From Priapulus caudatus (Eukaryota; Priapulida; Priapulimorpha; Priapulimorphida; Priapulidae), in assembly GCF_000485595.1 (NCBI RefSeq), contig NW_014577517.1, positions 124,676 to 148,722 on the forward strand: a stretch of 24,047 nt of DNA, given 5' to 3'. Positions 1 through 9,396 of this stretch are shown one piece after another; the first letter of the stretch is position 1, and each line of letters begins with the position of its first letter. Made by a program: the position numbers and the translations under genes. The notes beneath the pieces are model-generated. The model did not search any database. It saw only the letters and a program-made list of their open reading frames with translations, and had not been told where the DNA came from.

Positions 1-2180
1 TTTTTCTGTAACGTGGCATAACAGAGTAGGCCATCAGGCCATGCTAACGGGTCTCACCGTGTATCGCACCAGTCACGCTAACGTGTCTCACCTGTCTCGC
101 ACGCTAACGTGTCTCACCTGTCTCGCACCACCACGCTAACGTGTCTCACCTGTCTCGCACCACCACGCTAACGTGTCTCACCTGTCTCGCACCACCACGC
201 TAACGTGTTTCTCACCTGTCTGACACCACCACGCTAACGTGTCTCACCTGTCTCGCACCACCACGCTAACTGTCTCACCTGTCTGGGGGGGGGGGGCCGG
301 CACACACCACGCTAACGTGTTTTTCACCTGTCTGACACCACAAACGCTAACGTGTTCACTGTCTCGCACCACACGCTAACGTGGTCTCACCTGTCCTCGC
401 AACCACACGCTAACGGGTCTCTGTCTCACACACCACGCTAACGTGGTCTCACCTGTCTCGACACCACACGCTAAGGGTCTCCACTGTCATCGCACGCACA
501 CGGGTAACTGGTCTCACCTGTCCCTCGCACACGACGCTAACGTGTTTCGTGCACCTGTCTGACACACCACCGTAAGTGTCTCACCTGTTCGCACCACCAC
601 GCATAACAGTGTCTCAGCCTGTCTCGGACCACCAACGGCTATACGTGTCTCACACTGTCTCGGCACCACCACGCTAACGGGTCCTCACTGTCTCACACGC
701 ACGCACGGCTAACGGTGGGTCTCATCTGTCTTCGGCCACCACGCTAACGGGTCTCCTTTTCGCACCACTCAGCTAAGTGTCTCACGCTGTTTCGACCACG
801 CACGCTAACGTGTGATCTCACCTGTCTCGCACCACCAGCGCTAACGTGTCTCACCTTCTCACATCAAAACAACGCTAATGTGTTCGACATGTCTGCGCAA
901 CCACAAGGTAACGTGTCATCACCTGTCTCGAACAACATGCTCACGTGTTGCATGTCTCGCGTGACCACGACTAATCGTGTCTCACCTGTCTCAGTCGGCA
1001 GCTACGTGTTCACTGTCTCGCGTCGGCACCGCTAACGTAGTCTCACCTGTCCTCGGGCACACGGCACGCTAACGTGTCTCGCACCTGTCTAGCAGCGCAC
1101 GCATGCTAAGGTGTACTGCACCGTTCGGTCGCCACCTACCGAGTGTCTCAGCCGTCTGCGCGCAACCATGCTAACGTGTGCTCACCCATCTCGCACCAAG
1201 ATGCTTAACGTGGCTGAGCCTGTCTCACGTCGGGCCACGGCTAACGTGTCTCACTGTTAACGTCTCACGTAGAGTGTCTCGCAGCGTCTCGCGTCGCCAC
1301 GCTAATGTGTCTCACGCCATAATCGCGCCCACGCTAACGATGTCTCACGTGCGGCCACGCTCACGGGTCTCACTCGTCTGACCTCACACTCTAACGGCCT
1401 CACGTGTCTCGACCACCACGCTAACCGGTCTCAGCCTGTCTGCACACACGCTAACGTGTTCACCTGTCTCGGCACCACCACGTAAGCGTTGTGTATACCT
1501 TCTCACACCACCACGCTAAACTGTGTCTCAAGCTGTGATGCGCACCACACGCTACCGTGTCTCCCTGTCTCGCAACCACATGCTAACGTGTCTGCAGCCC
1601 GTCTTGCGTCGCCAACCTAACAGTGTCTCACCGTTGGTCGCATGGGGGGGGGGCTAACGTGTCTCCGCGTCTTGCGTCGCACGTGAACGTGTCTCCTGTT
1701 ACTCGTGTCGGCCACGCTAACAGGTCTCACTGTCTCGCACCACCAATGCTAAAGTGTCGTGTAGTGTCCTCGCGTCCGCACGCTAAACGTGTCTGCCTGT
1801 CTGCGGCGTCGCCAGCTAATCGTGTCTCACCCGTCTCCGGCGTCAGGCCACCATGCTAACGTGTCTCACCCGTCTCGCGCCACCATGCTAACGTGTCTCA
1901 CCTGTCTCGCACCACCATGCTAACGTGTCTCACCTGTCTCGCGTCGCCACGCTAACGTGTCTCACCTGTCTCGCGTCGCCACGCTAACGTGTCTCACCTG
2001 TCTCGCGTCGCCACGCTAACGTGTCTCACCTGTCTAACGTCTCCACGCTAACGTGTCTCGCCTGTCTCGCGTCGCCACGCTAACGTGTCTCACCCATCTC
2101 GCGCCACCACGCTAACGTGTCTCACGTCGCCACGCTAACTTGTCTCACCTGTCTCGCACCACCACGCTAACTTGTCTCGC
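1..2180. repeat. 32-bp minisatellite array in an intron, partly noisy
   Basis: Tandem repeats of a 32-bp unit containing CACGCTAACGTGTCTCACC then TGTCTCGCAC fill the left edge up to the first exon. About 67 units would fit. Units near 60-280 and 1860-2160 are almost identical and keep a strict 32-bp spacing. Between about 280 and 1860 the same unit is still readable but is broken by single-base insertions, deletions and a run of 13 G. The array continues off the window's left end. It lies in the intron before the first visible exon and runs to within about 10 bases of that exon's acceptor. Short frames across it are only repeat translations. Confidence 0.93.
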
Positions 2181-2192
2181 GTGTCCTTGCAG

Positions 2193-2467
2193 TCGACCTC
2201 GTGACACCGCTGAAGAAGCGACGTCTCGCGCGAGAGTCGACTGACACGCTGCGAGGATCTCCCGTCTCAACGCCGTCGCCCGGCCACCAGCCCGAGGGCT
2301 ACACCAGCACCCCCGACTACGACGATGCCGGCGGCGGAGGAGGCCCGTCGCCGCGCGGGGGCGCCACCGCCGCAGCGACGGCGACGCGGCTTCCCATCAC
2401 GCCCATCACCCCGGGCGACCGCTACGACCAGTTCTCAACGATGTTCGACGGATCGCTGTTCGCGAAG
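2193..2467 (+). CDS. SETD5/KMT2E-like chromatin protein, internal exon 1 of 7 visible
   Basis: This is the first visible coding exon of a SETD5/KMT2E (UpSET)-like gene. The acceptor is tgtccttgcag before 2193 and the donor is gtaggg at 2468. The exon opens with two bases of a split codon (phase 1), then reads DLVTPLKKRRLARESTDTL and ends in SLFAK at a codon boundary. The middle is Gly/Pro/Ala/Thr-rich and probably disordered. A short basic cluster, KKRRLAR, could act in nuclear localisation (inference). The family is nuclear: KMT2E and SETD5 carry a SET domain, with a PHD finger in KMT2E and UpSET, and act in transcriptional regulation through deacetylase-linked complexes. None of those domains is in this window, so assignment rests on the downstream SLLEYR block and the basic TPLKKRR segment. 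The true start codon is upstream; reading the GTG at 2201 as a start would be wrong. Confidence 0.8.
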
Positions 2468-2739
2468 GTAGGGGGCACTGTCGCCACGCGAGCGTCGAGG
2501 GTAAACACGAGAGTGGAGAGTGGCTAGTTGTCATGAGACACATGTCTACAGCGGTGTAGTGGTGAATGTGCTGTTGTTGTCTTGGGAACCCGTTGTCGCT
2601 ATAGAGTATCACTAGTCGGTCACTCATGTTTGTGTCACTCTTCATGCAGCCTTGCTAGGAGCCGTAGGTCGCGTTGTGTGTGTTTGTCTGCATACACCAC
2701 GTGGATGTATGTGCTAACGTTGCTGGTGCTTCGCTGCAG
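2468..2739 (+). other. intron, 272 bp
   Basis: A short phase-0 intron runs from gtaggg to cttcgctgcag. It is GT-rich and holds no recognisable element. Open frames running through it on both strands are not supported as genes. Confidence 0.75.
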
Positions 2740-3540
2740 CCATGCAGCGACACACGCCGCGTCTCGTCGCAGGACAGCGAGAGGTCCGAGTCGCTCCTCG
2801 TCGCCAACGGGAACGAGACGGCAGACGACACAGCCGACGAGGGCGTTACCACGGATACGGAGAACGAGGCGACGTCGTCGACAATGAGGGGCATCGACCA
2901 CGAGAGTGCTGCCGTTGCCGCGAGGCCGGCACGCACGAAAAACAATGGTGCACAGGAGGAGGAGGAAGAAGAGGATGCTGCGGCATTGGAGCAGGAGGAG
3001 CAGGTAGCAGTGAAGGAGGAAAAGGAGGAGTGCACACCTCTGGTGGACACAAAGCAGGAACCGGGGGAGGAGGAGGGGGAGCAGCGGGACGTGGCGGGGG
3101 AGGAGGGGCGGGACTCACAACGATGGAAAACAGAACCTGACAAACCCCGGCTGCCAGGGGGCGCCGCAGTCGCCACGGAAAACTTGAGTGCGTTCGTCGT
3201 GCAGACGAAAACAGAACCGCCCGCAGGTGGCGCTGTCGCTGAGACGGAGGAGGGGAAGTACCGCAGCGAGGGAGAGATCAGCAGCTCAGAGCTGGAGGAC
3301 GAGATACTGCCCGCGAGCCGCCTCCACCACCAGTGGGCCGCAGACGAGGCCTCGGGCATCACCGAGCCGACAGGCGCCGACGGCCACCAGGGAGCACTGC
3401 TGAACGCGCGCGACGAGGAGAGCCGCGACGACTTTGACAACGGAGACAGCAACATGAGCGCGGTTGAAGCCGTTGTTGCGGCGACGGACGCTGGGGCGCC
3501 ACCGTCGCTGCCGCAGGAGAAGCCAAAGCCGAAGAAGAAG
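2740..3540 (+). CDS. SETD5/KMT2E-like protein, large acidic exon 2 of 7
   Basis: This 801-bp exon (267 codons) is phase 0 at both ends. The acceptor is cttcgctgcag and the donor gtgagag. It starts PCSDTRRVSSQDSERSES and ends PKPKKK. The protein is highly acidic, with a six-Glu run and long Glu/Asp-rich stretches, and is Ser/Ala-rich elsewhere, so it is probably disordered. A sumoylation-type VKEE lies at 3010-3021. Three K-x-E-P motifs follow at 3052-3063, 3127-3138 and 3208-3219. The closing lysine patch joins the next exon to form KKK-MSLLEYRQR, which fits the family's conserved KKKVSLLEYR segment. Continuing past 3540 adds only VRE and a stop, so the splice is preferred. Opposite-strand and out-of-frame ORFs here are shadows produced by GC-rich Glu/Ser codons. 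Confidence 0.85.
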
Positions 3541-3652
3541 GTGAGAGAGTGAATCTTTTCGCATGTCTTCTTGATGACAATTACTGACTAGAACTACCTA
3601 GAAATACGCTTTATTTTGTTTATTATTTTATTATTTATTTTAACATTAATGC

Positions 3653-3716
<64 letters not shown>

Positions 3717-3826
3717 ATATATTTTTATTTTGCAATTTTTAACCATACATGACATAGATAAAGGAGTTTTGCATTCCCTCGTCTTAATGGTTTTAATCCA
3801 ATATCGATGTCTATTCTCATCACCAG
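3541..3826 (+). other. intron, 286 bp, with (GTT)n microsatellite
   Basis: A phase-0 intron runs from gtgagag to ctcatcaccag. An AT-rich stretch is followed by an uninterrupted GTT microsatellite at about 3652-3715 (around 21 units). The poly-leucine frame across it is an artefact of the repeat. Confidence 0.8.
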
Positions 3827-4028
3827 ATGTCGCTGCTGGAGTACCGCCAGCGCTTTAAGAGCGTCGGCGGCAGTGAGAGCACGGGTAGCACACCGACGAA
3901 GCTGCCCGTTGCCACGGCGACGCTGTTCGTCACTGGCGCGAACCATGATGAGCCGTCGTCGGCGCCCCCGCTGCTCGAGCGTCTCTCCGCAACAGAGGCG
4001 TTCCGCGAGAATCTCGCGCTGAAGGCCG
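3827..4028 (+). CDS. SETD5/KMT2E-like protein, exon 3 of 7 (SLLEYR block)
   Basis: This 202-bp exon has acceptor ctcatcaccag and donor gtgagtg; it is phase 0 in and phase 1 out. It encodes MSLLEYRQRFKSVGG and then a Ser/Thr-rich linker ending in FRENLALKA plus one base. SLLEYRQR is the strongest family marker in the window: as I recall, SETD5 and KMT2E carry KKKVSLLEYRKR at the equivalent place, also after a lysine run. The initial ATG is an internal codon rather than a start, because the upstream exon joins in frame. Reading on through the donor gives a stop at 4075, so the intron is needed. The family call rests on memory of the motif, without an alignment. Confidence 0.85.
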
Positions 4029-4200
4029 GTGAGTGCGGCGCCCTCTGGTGGTGTCACGCTGACTCGCGTTACTGAGCAGGTGCTCATCGTTGCTGCGCGA
4101 ACACGGGCGATTAACGTGTCTCTTTGTCATGGTGTTCCGTTCATGCCTTACAGGCTCTATTAGTAAAGTCGGTGTCGTTACAGAGTAGTAGAATTGTGCA

Positions 4201-4232
<32 letters not shown>

Positions 4233-4334
4233 TGTGCGTGTGTCCTCGTTCATTCATCACGCGTTCTCTCTCACGCTACATTTAACTAACTCGCTCTCCT
4301 CCCTCTCCTCCCGTCCTCTCGCCTCACCTTGCAG
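4029..4334 (+). other. intron, 306 bp, with CTCF-like site and (TGCG)n
   Basis: A phase-1 intron runs from gtgagtg to caccttgcag. It carries a strong CTCF-like motif at 4037-4051, eight bases past the donor, and a TGCG tetranucleotide tract at about 4200-4240. That tract alternates purine and pyrimidine, a composition known to favour Z-DNA. Confidence 0.75.
4037..4051 (-). promoter_or_regulatory. candidate CTCF binding motif
   Basis: The minus strand reads CCACCAGAGGGCGCC, which fits the degenerate CTCF core CCASYAGRKGGCRSY at all 15 positions. CTCF is a bilaterian insulator protein. Whether this organism uses the same motif and whether the site is bound are unknown; the match alone is what is seen. 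Confidence 0.45.
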
Positions 4335-4535
4335 GTAAGGTGGAGACGTCTCGCGACGCCATGTTCGCTGGACTCAGCCTCGAGGAGCGTCTGCAGAGCC
4401 TGCAGAGTCTGCCTGCGTTCCAGGACCTGAAGGAGGAGTGCAACAAGACACAGCGCGAGAAGGAGCGCGAGAGCCTCACCGCGCGACTCCGCAAGGAGTT
4501 TGGCCTCTCAGACGACGATGACGATGCCGAGAAGG
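4335..4535 (+). CDS. SETD5/KMT2E-like protein, exon 4 of 7 (helical, charged)
   Basis: This 201-bp exon has acceptor caccttgcag and donor gtgagtg; it is phase 1 at both ends. It encodes KVETSRDAMFAGLSLEERL, then alternating charged and hydrophobic residues (QSLQSLPAFQDLKEECNK), an Arg/Glu-rich stretch, and an acidic end with five consecutive Asp. The spacing of Leu and charged residues suggests an alpha-helix or short coiled coil. I do not recognise a named domain. The split Gly codon at both joins keeps the frame open. Confidence 0.83.
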
Positions 4536-4984
4536 GTGAGTGCGTGTGCTGACCACCGGGGGCGCGCCGGCGGAGACAGGGGGAACGTTTTCGCACTCTC
4601 TGTCCAAGCCCCCCCCCCACCGCTCTCACGAGATTAAAGATTAGTGGGCGGGATCGTTTTTCCCGCCTCTTACGTTGCTGCGTTTGTGTAGAATCTATTT
4701 TTCGGTTCGATTAGCATCGAGACTTAAAGGATTAGTGTCGAGCTTTTAAACCTCAAAATATCCCACTCACACTTAAATATATCATAGATATATATATATA
4801 TCCTTCAAGTATGTCAAAAAATCTGTCAAAATAAGCACTCAGTAATGTTGCTACACCGGTTTATACATTCGAAATCGCCGCACTGGGATAAGAAATGTCT
4901 GAGCGCTGACGTCACACAATTACTCTGGCATGACGTAGAATCAGCCATGTGCGGCCGCTGCATCTAGGCTGTCCATTGTAAAGT

Positions 4985-5160
4985 GTGTGTTTGGGATGGG
5001 GAACCGAGTACGATTTTGACGAGGTAGTCCACAGTTCTCATGAAAATATTGAGCCGTATCAATTTGAACTGCTTGCAAAGGAGAGGAAAATAGTGATTTA
5101 TATGAATCTGAAAGCAGTAATACTGCAGAAAACGAGGACACCAGTGCAGTGTAATATCAG
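4985..5160 (+). pseudogene. possible P2X7-like 'PYQFE' protein fragment, frameshifted
   Basis: One frame reads YDFDEVVHSSHENIEPYQFE then LLAKERK. After a frame change the next codons read SDLYESESSNTAENEDTSAV and hit a stop. A PYxFEP-type motif followed by an acidic Ser-rich stretch is, as I recall, common in invertebrate 'P2X purinoceptor 7-like' and transposon-linked predictions. Only a short piece is present, with no zinc-binding Cys cluster and no supported splice sites. It may be a dead fragment carried in by a mobile element, or chance. It lies in the large intron in the host gene's orientation. Confidence 0.28.
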
Positions 5161-5592
5161 GTTATTGACTGCATGTATGAGCTGCTGAATGTTCAGCGTT
5201 GAACTTCATAATTCCTATGATTTATTTCGGTTAAGACACTCTTCCATGTGCGTGTTCAATGGGCAATCTTTGTTGACGTCTTTACTGTTGCTGTCTTCAT
5301 ATCCTATGTAGTATCACCATATATAGTACCAATAAATTGAACTAATCACAAGTAACTATGAGGAAGGTATCTGGGACTGTACACTCGTTACACACTGTTT
5401 CATTGAGTCAGTAACATTCACATGTACCAACAAATTGCAATGTGCCACCACAGTCACATCTATTTTTAGGTTCACCAAATGTAACGTGCATTGCATCAAC
5501 CCCTGACCATCCTATACAAGGATAGCTTCAGGAGTCTATCAATATTGATATACTCCTGATAGCTTTGTAGCTCGGCCCAGCCTAAGGCTAAT

Positions 5593-5803
5593 AGGGTCTA
5601 TGTCCCCCAGGGTACTGCCGGAACGTACCCTGGGTACGGTCCGATATACCGGGACGTACCCTGGTAACTATCTGATATGGTTAGGGTTAGGTAGTAGGTG
5701 TAGGTGACTCCCTAGACTCGTTAGTAGAGTAGGCGAGGTACTGTCCGGCATATTAGATAGTACCAGGGTACGTTCCGGCAGTACCCTGTGGGACATAGAC
5801 CCT
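5593..5803. mobile_element. foldback MITE, 211 bp
   Basis: The ends are inverted repeats about 40 bp long: the left starts AGGGTCTATGTCCCCCAGGG and the right ends in its near-complement at 5762-5803. A further partial repeat, TACCGGGACGTACCCTGGTA, lies inside. The middle carries TTAGGGTTAGG-like sequence. No coding capacity is present. No clear target-site duplication is seen. The outer GGTCTATGTCCCC also forms the ends of the larger element at 6409-7836, so the two may be mobilised by the same enzyme. Confidence 0.75.
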
Positions 5804-5839
5804 CTCAGCAGTACTAAGTGTTATTTCGTGGTATAAACC

Positions 5840-5842
<3 letters not shown>

Positions 5843-5915
<73 letters not shown>

Positions 5916-6128
5916 TCTCTCTCTCCTCTCTCCTCTGCTCCTCTCCTTCTCTTCTCTCTTCTCTTCTCTCTCTCTCTCCCTCTCTCTTCCCTCCTCCGCG
6001 TCGCCTCTCTCTTCTCTCTCTCTCTCTCTCTCCTTCTTCTCTTCTCCCTCCCTCGCTCCTCTCTCGTCTCCCTTCGCCTTCTCTCCTCTCTCTCTCTCTC
6101 TTTTCTCCCTCCTTCCTCCCTCTTCTCC
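5843..6128. repeat. CT/AG low-complexity tract
   Basis: A long (CT)n run of about 68 bases is followed by imperfect CTCTTC/CCTCTC sequence up to about 6128. One strand is almost pure pyrimidine. Reading frames across it are Ser/Leu- or Arg/Glu-only and are rejected as genes. Confidence 0.9.
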
Positions 6129-6408
6129 ATATGCTTGGCACACTGTTACAACGCGAGCGAGCACCCTGATGACATAGCGTGATAACCGCGGTGTAGGAAT
6201 CGCACACTGTCGATACTGTGGCAATAAACTATAGGATTGTCAACGAGGTATACACCACCCTGAATATCTCGGCAAAGTAACATAAGTTCAAGTGCATACA
6301 AACATCTATGACTGATATCGAATACGTGTTGGCCAACGCCTGTATTTACACGATGCAAAATCTTTATACAACGAGAGCAGATACCATTGATCTCAGTTGC
6401 AGCAGATA

Positions 6409-6563
6409 AAGGTCTATGTCCCCGTGACATCTGTTTGACCTGGTCGATTAGCTATTTCTGACTATTTATATTATATATAATATATATATATATACTAGGG
6501 TTAGGGTTAGGTGTTAGTCAAAATGGATACAACAGAGAAGACGGTGAACAAAAAGAAACAAAA

Positions 6564-6599
<36 letters not shown>

Positions 6600-7836
6600 A
6601 AGAGCGTTGTCTCCGACGGCGAAAGCGTTAAGTCGCGCTTCGGGGGACTGGCGCACGGATGCGGGGTGTATGTTACTGTAGCATCGTCGGCTCCCCGTAT
6701 ACGAAAGAAAAATTCCGCCGCAACCGAAGGAAGGCGGCGCGCGAATGGTATAGCGGGCAGCCTAAGCATCGCGCAGTTTTCGGGACACGTACATCGGCTC
6801 GGTACATTGCTTTGGGGGGGCTTTCGGATCTATAGATTGACACACGTTTGTACATTCTCGCGTCGTACGTCACTGCTGTATTTTCGTACCTTATCTTACT
6901 CTCTTTCTCTCTTCTCGCACTCCCATGGTCAGTCTCTCTCTCCTCTCTCTCGTCTCTCTCTCTCTCGGCTGCGACTCGCGCGCAGCGGTTAATAAGGTAT
7001 CTATAATACTGCATGCAGTGCTGCGCAGCCAGGCACACAAGCATGAACTTGCAGCGTTTCAATAAAATGTAATGCTAAATAAATACAAAATCTATTTACT
7101 ACGAAAGTCACCGCGGCGCAAAAACTCCCCGAGCCAGCGTTTGTGGGATATAGCATTTCGACCGTGCCCGGTCGCCACGTGAGCGCGGGGGAGGAGGGAG
7201 GCTGGAATATCGTGCTCCGCCGTCTTCGTAAAAACATGTGCATATATATATTTGTGTGTCAGTGTGGCGGCGTATTGTAGGATTAGCTACGTGTAAAAAC
7301 TGCCACGGCCACGCCAGCACGTGCTCGCACGACATGCCGTCGCCACGGGCAGCGCGGGGTCAAGAGGTTGATAAAAACCTCGCACGTACGGAGCCAGGCG
7401 CTTTTGGAGATAGCATCTAGACCGCGCCAGCCCACGTGGAGCGCCGTACACGTCTTCGTTAAAACCTCTGTGATAGACGTAACGCTATACTCGGCAGAAG
7501 CGCACGTCATCGCGTAGCGGCCAATGAGCAAGCGCGTCATTGCTGATTGACAGCATTTCTTGGAGTTTCTTGTAGGAGCCACTACGTCTTAGCCATGAGG
7601 CGCGCCACCCCAAAAAAAGTTTAGGGGCCGTTTGGAGATGGCCTCAAGCCGTCCATCCCGAAATGTTGGTTGGATTGCGCCCAGTTTTCGCGGAGTGCAT
7701 TTTCAGACCCCTGTCTAAGGGGGCGGCGTATTCGCGTTGGGGCGCGGCCTCGCCGCGAGCTGTGCGCTGCGCGCAAAAACCGGGGCCGCAAGTCCGTCGA
7801 GCCAGGTCAAACAGAGGTCAGGGGGACATAGACCCT
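6409..7836. mobile_element. 1.4-kb element with 38-bp terminal inverted repeats (family copy 1)
   Basis: The left end at 6409-6447 reads AAGGTCTATGTCCCC then TGACATCTGTTTGACC. The right end at 7797-7836 is its imperfect inverse. The interior contains, from about 6600, a mosaic sequence family also found at 17105-18656 and 21824-22551: a block ending near CATCGCGCAGTTTTCG, a block around GGAGATAGCATCTAGACCGC, and an end block near GCGCAAAAACCGGGGCCGC. A second degenerate piece of the middle block lies at 7130-7235, and a tract of 34 A lies at 6565-6598. No transposase is encoded, so it is non-autonomous. No convincing target duplication flanks it. Confidence 0.65.
6565..6598 (+). repeat. poly(A) tract
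   Basis: An uninterrupted run of 34 A follows CAAAAAGAAACAAAAC. It could be an A-rich microsatellite or the scar of a retroposed insertion. Sequence to its left inside the element (6448-6564) has no match in the other family copies. Confidence 0.8.
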
Positions 7837-7922
7837 ACGAGCCTCAGTTCATATCAACACAGCACGGCGATATCAGGCAACTACATGTACGTCATGCTCG
7901 TCATCGTGACCACAGGCACTTG

Positions 7923-8780
7923 AAGCGTTTCAATAAAATATAATGCTAACTAAATACGAAATCTATTTACTTAGTACAAAATTCTTAATGTTTCTATACT
8001 ATAGGCCTACTCTCTTTCACCTATTATCGCCGATAGTTTCATACCATTGCATTACCGGCAGCCATTGCTCTCGCGGCGCGACTGTTGCACGCTTGCACTA
8101 ATATAGAGAGCAGGTAAGAAAGCGCGATTCCAAAATTCGCTTGATCGCTCGCTGCATTTCTAACGATTTCAACACAAATACTCATCCAACAGCTTCCATC
8201 TGTTTCTCCTTCAACAACAGTGTTCACTTGTTATAAAAACAATGTCTCTGTTCGTAACCGAGCTGTGTCACGCGAAATCACACAGACTGACGAAATTCTC
8301 GCGTTTTCTCCATTTGCGCACGGGATGCTACAAACTTGGCGCCGCCTTTAGCCATACTTAAGTTTGTAACATCCTGTGCGCAAATGGAGAAAACGCGAGA
8401 ATTTCGTCAGTCTTTGTGTGATTTCGCGTGACACAGCTCGGTTACGAACAGAGACGTTATGTGTTTATAACAAGTGAACACTGTTGTTGAAGGAGAAACA
8501 GAGATGGAAGCTGTTGGATGAGTATTTGTGTTGAAATCGTTAGAAATGCAGCGAGCGATCAAGCGAATTTTGGAATCGCGCTTTCTTACCTGCTCTCTAT
8601 ATTAGTGCAAGCGTGCAACAGTCGCGCCGCGAGAGCAATGGCTGCCGGTAATGCAATGGTAGGAAACTATCGGCGATAATAGGTGAAAGAGAGTAGGCCT
8701 ATAGTATAGAAGCATTAAGAATTTTGTACTAAGTAAATAGATTTCGTATTTAGTTAGCATTATATTTTATTGAAACGCTT
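7923..8780. mobile_element. 858-bp near-perfect foldback element with ~415-bp arms
   Basis: The left arm 7923-8337 starts AAGCGTTTCAATAAAATATA, and the right arm 8360-8780 is its inverse with few differences; a 22-bp loop separates them. Almost the whole element is palindromic, like foldback or long-TIR MITEs. No transposase is present; short frames in the arms mirror each other. The end sequence also occurs at 7055-7100. A flank plus end, ACCACAGGCACTTGAAGCG, recurs at about 16150. The element lies in an intron, so transcripts would carry a long hairpin. Confidence 0.9.
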
Positions 8781-9191
8781 CTCGTGACGTCACCGCTCAC
8801 GAGCCAAGCATTTTCAGGGAGCTGCTTTGCGGACTTACTTTTCTGCGATTTGTGCTTTACTGATACTGTTTTGACTAAAATCAACTTATTTCTCTAGGTA
8901 CCAACTTGATTATTGTATGTGAACAATTAATTTTAATTACTTTAGCTGAAAAGCTTGACACCTATCCTTTAATTAACTTGATTTATTGCTGTTTTGCCCA
9001 TAATAGAAACTCTATTATGTCCAATTCTGTTGTTGCACCTTTTCCAGAACTTCCAAAAGCGTAAGGTCAAATCGTTCTGCTTTAGCATCTCTAAGCGGCT
9101 ATGTATTATTTTGGTTTTGTCGAAGCACATCAGACGGGCTGTTTGTTGTTCATGTCGTCTTACGTTTTGTCGTTAACGGGTGTCGTTGCAG

Positions 9192-9290
9192 ACGAGGTGA
9201 ATGGTGATCCGGACGACTCTCCGCCTCCACCACCGCCGCCCGTACAGGGCCACTACACGATGGACCTCACTGCACACAAGGTTCTCCCAG
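9192..9290 (+). CDS. SETD5/KMT2E-like protein, exon 5 of 7 (polyproline)
   Basis: This 99-bp exon has acceptor tgtcgttgcag and donor gtgaggc; it is phase 1 on both sides. It encodes DEVNGDPDDS, seven consecutive prolines, then VQGHYTMDLTAHKVLP. Proline runs of this kind are typical of disordered adaptor-binding stretches. The exon is short and is supported mainly by two canonical splice sites and perfect phase with both neighbours. Confidence 0.8.
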
Positions 9291-9396
9291 GTGAGGCTGC
9301 TGCTGCTGCTGCTGCTGTTTATTATTATTAGCTCATCTGACATAGTCAGATGCAGCTTGTAGAATCGCATGGTCGTCCGTGCGTCAACAGTTGGGC

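Larger units (their letters stand above)
4536..9191 (+). other. large intron, 4656 bp, filled with mobile-element debris
   Basis: A phase-1 intron runs from gtgagtg to tgtcgttgcag. It holds a possible gene fragment near 4985, a foldback element, CT-rich low-complexity sequence, a 1.4-kb terminal-inverted-repeat element and an 858-bp hairpin. The exons either side join in frame (K, then a split Asp), so no exon is needed between them. 8781-9191 looks unique and AT-rich apart from a TGACGTCA palindrome at about 8785. Confidence 0.75.

Noticed and set aside
1-2180. CRISPR-like spacing of a 32-bp repeat
   Set aside because: Units are back to back with no unique spacers, in a eukaryotic intron.
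2655-3455. 266-codon open frame on the minus strand, Ser/Ala/Pro-rich
   Set aside because: It lies antisense to the acidic exon; its composition follows from GAG/GCG codons read backwards, and the plus frame splices cleanly in phase.
3616-3858. Poly-leucine membrane-like frame
   Set aside because: Translation of the GTT microsatellite inside an intron.
5818-6224. Open frames of 119-136 codons on both strands
   Set aside because: Pure translation of CT/AG low-complexity sequence (Ser-Leu or Arg-Glu alternation).
6495-6515. TTAGGG-like repeats suggesting an interstitial telomere
   Set aside because: Only two to three units at each place (also about 5680 and 22790), associated with mobile-element sequence; too short for a telomeric tract.
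8039-8227. 62-codon minus-strand frame that is mirrored in the right arm of the hairpin
   Set aside because: The mirror reading is a consequence of the palindrome; no domain, and no conservation can be judged from one element.
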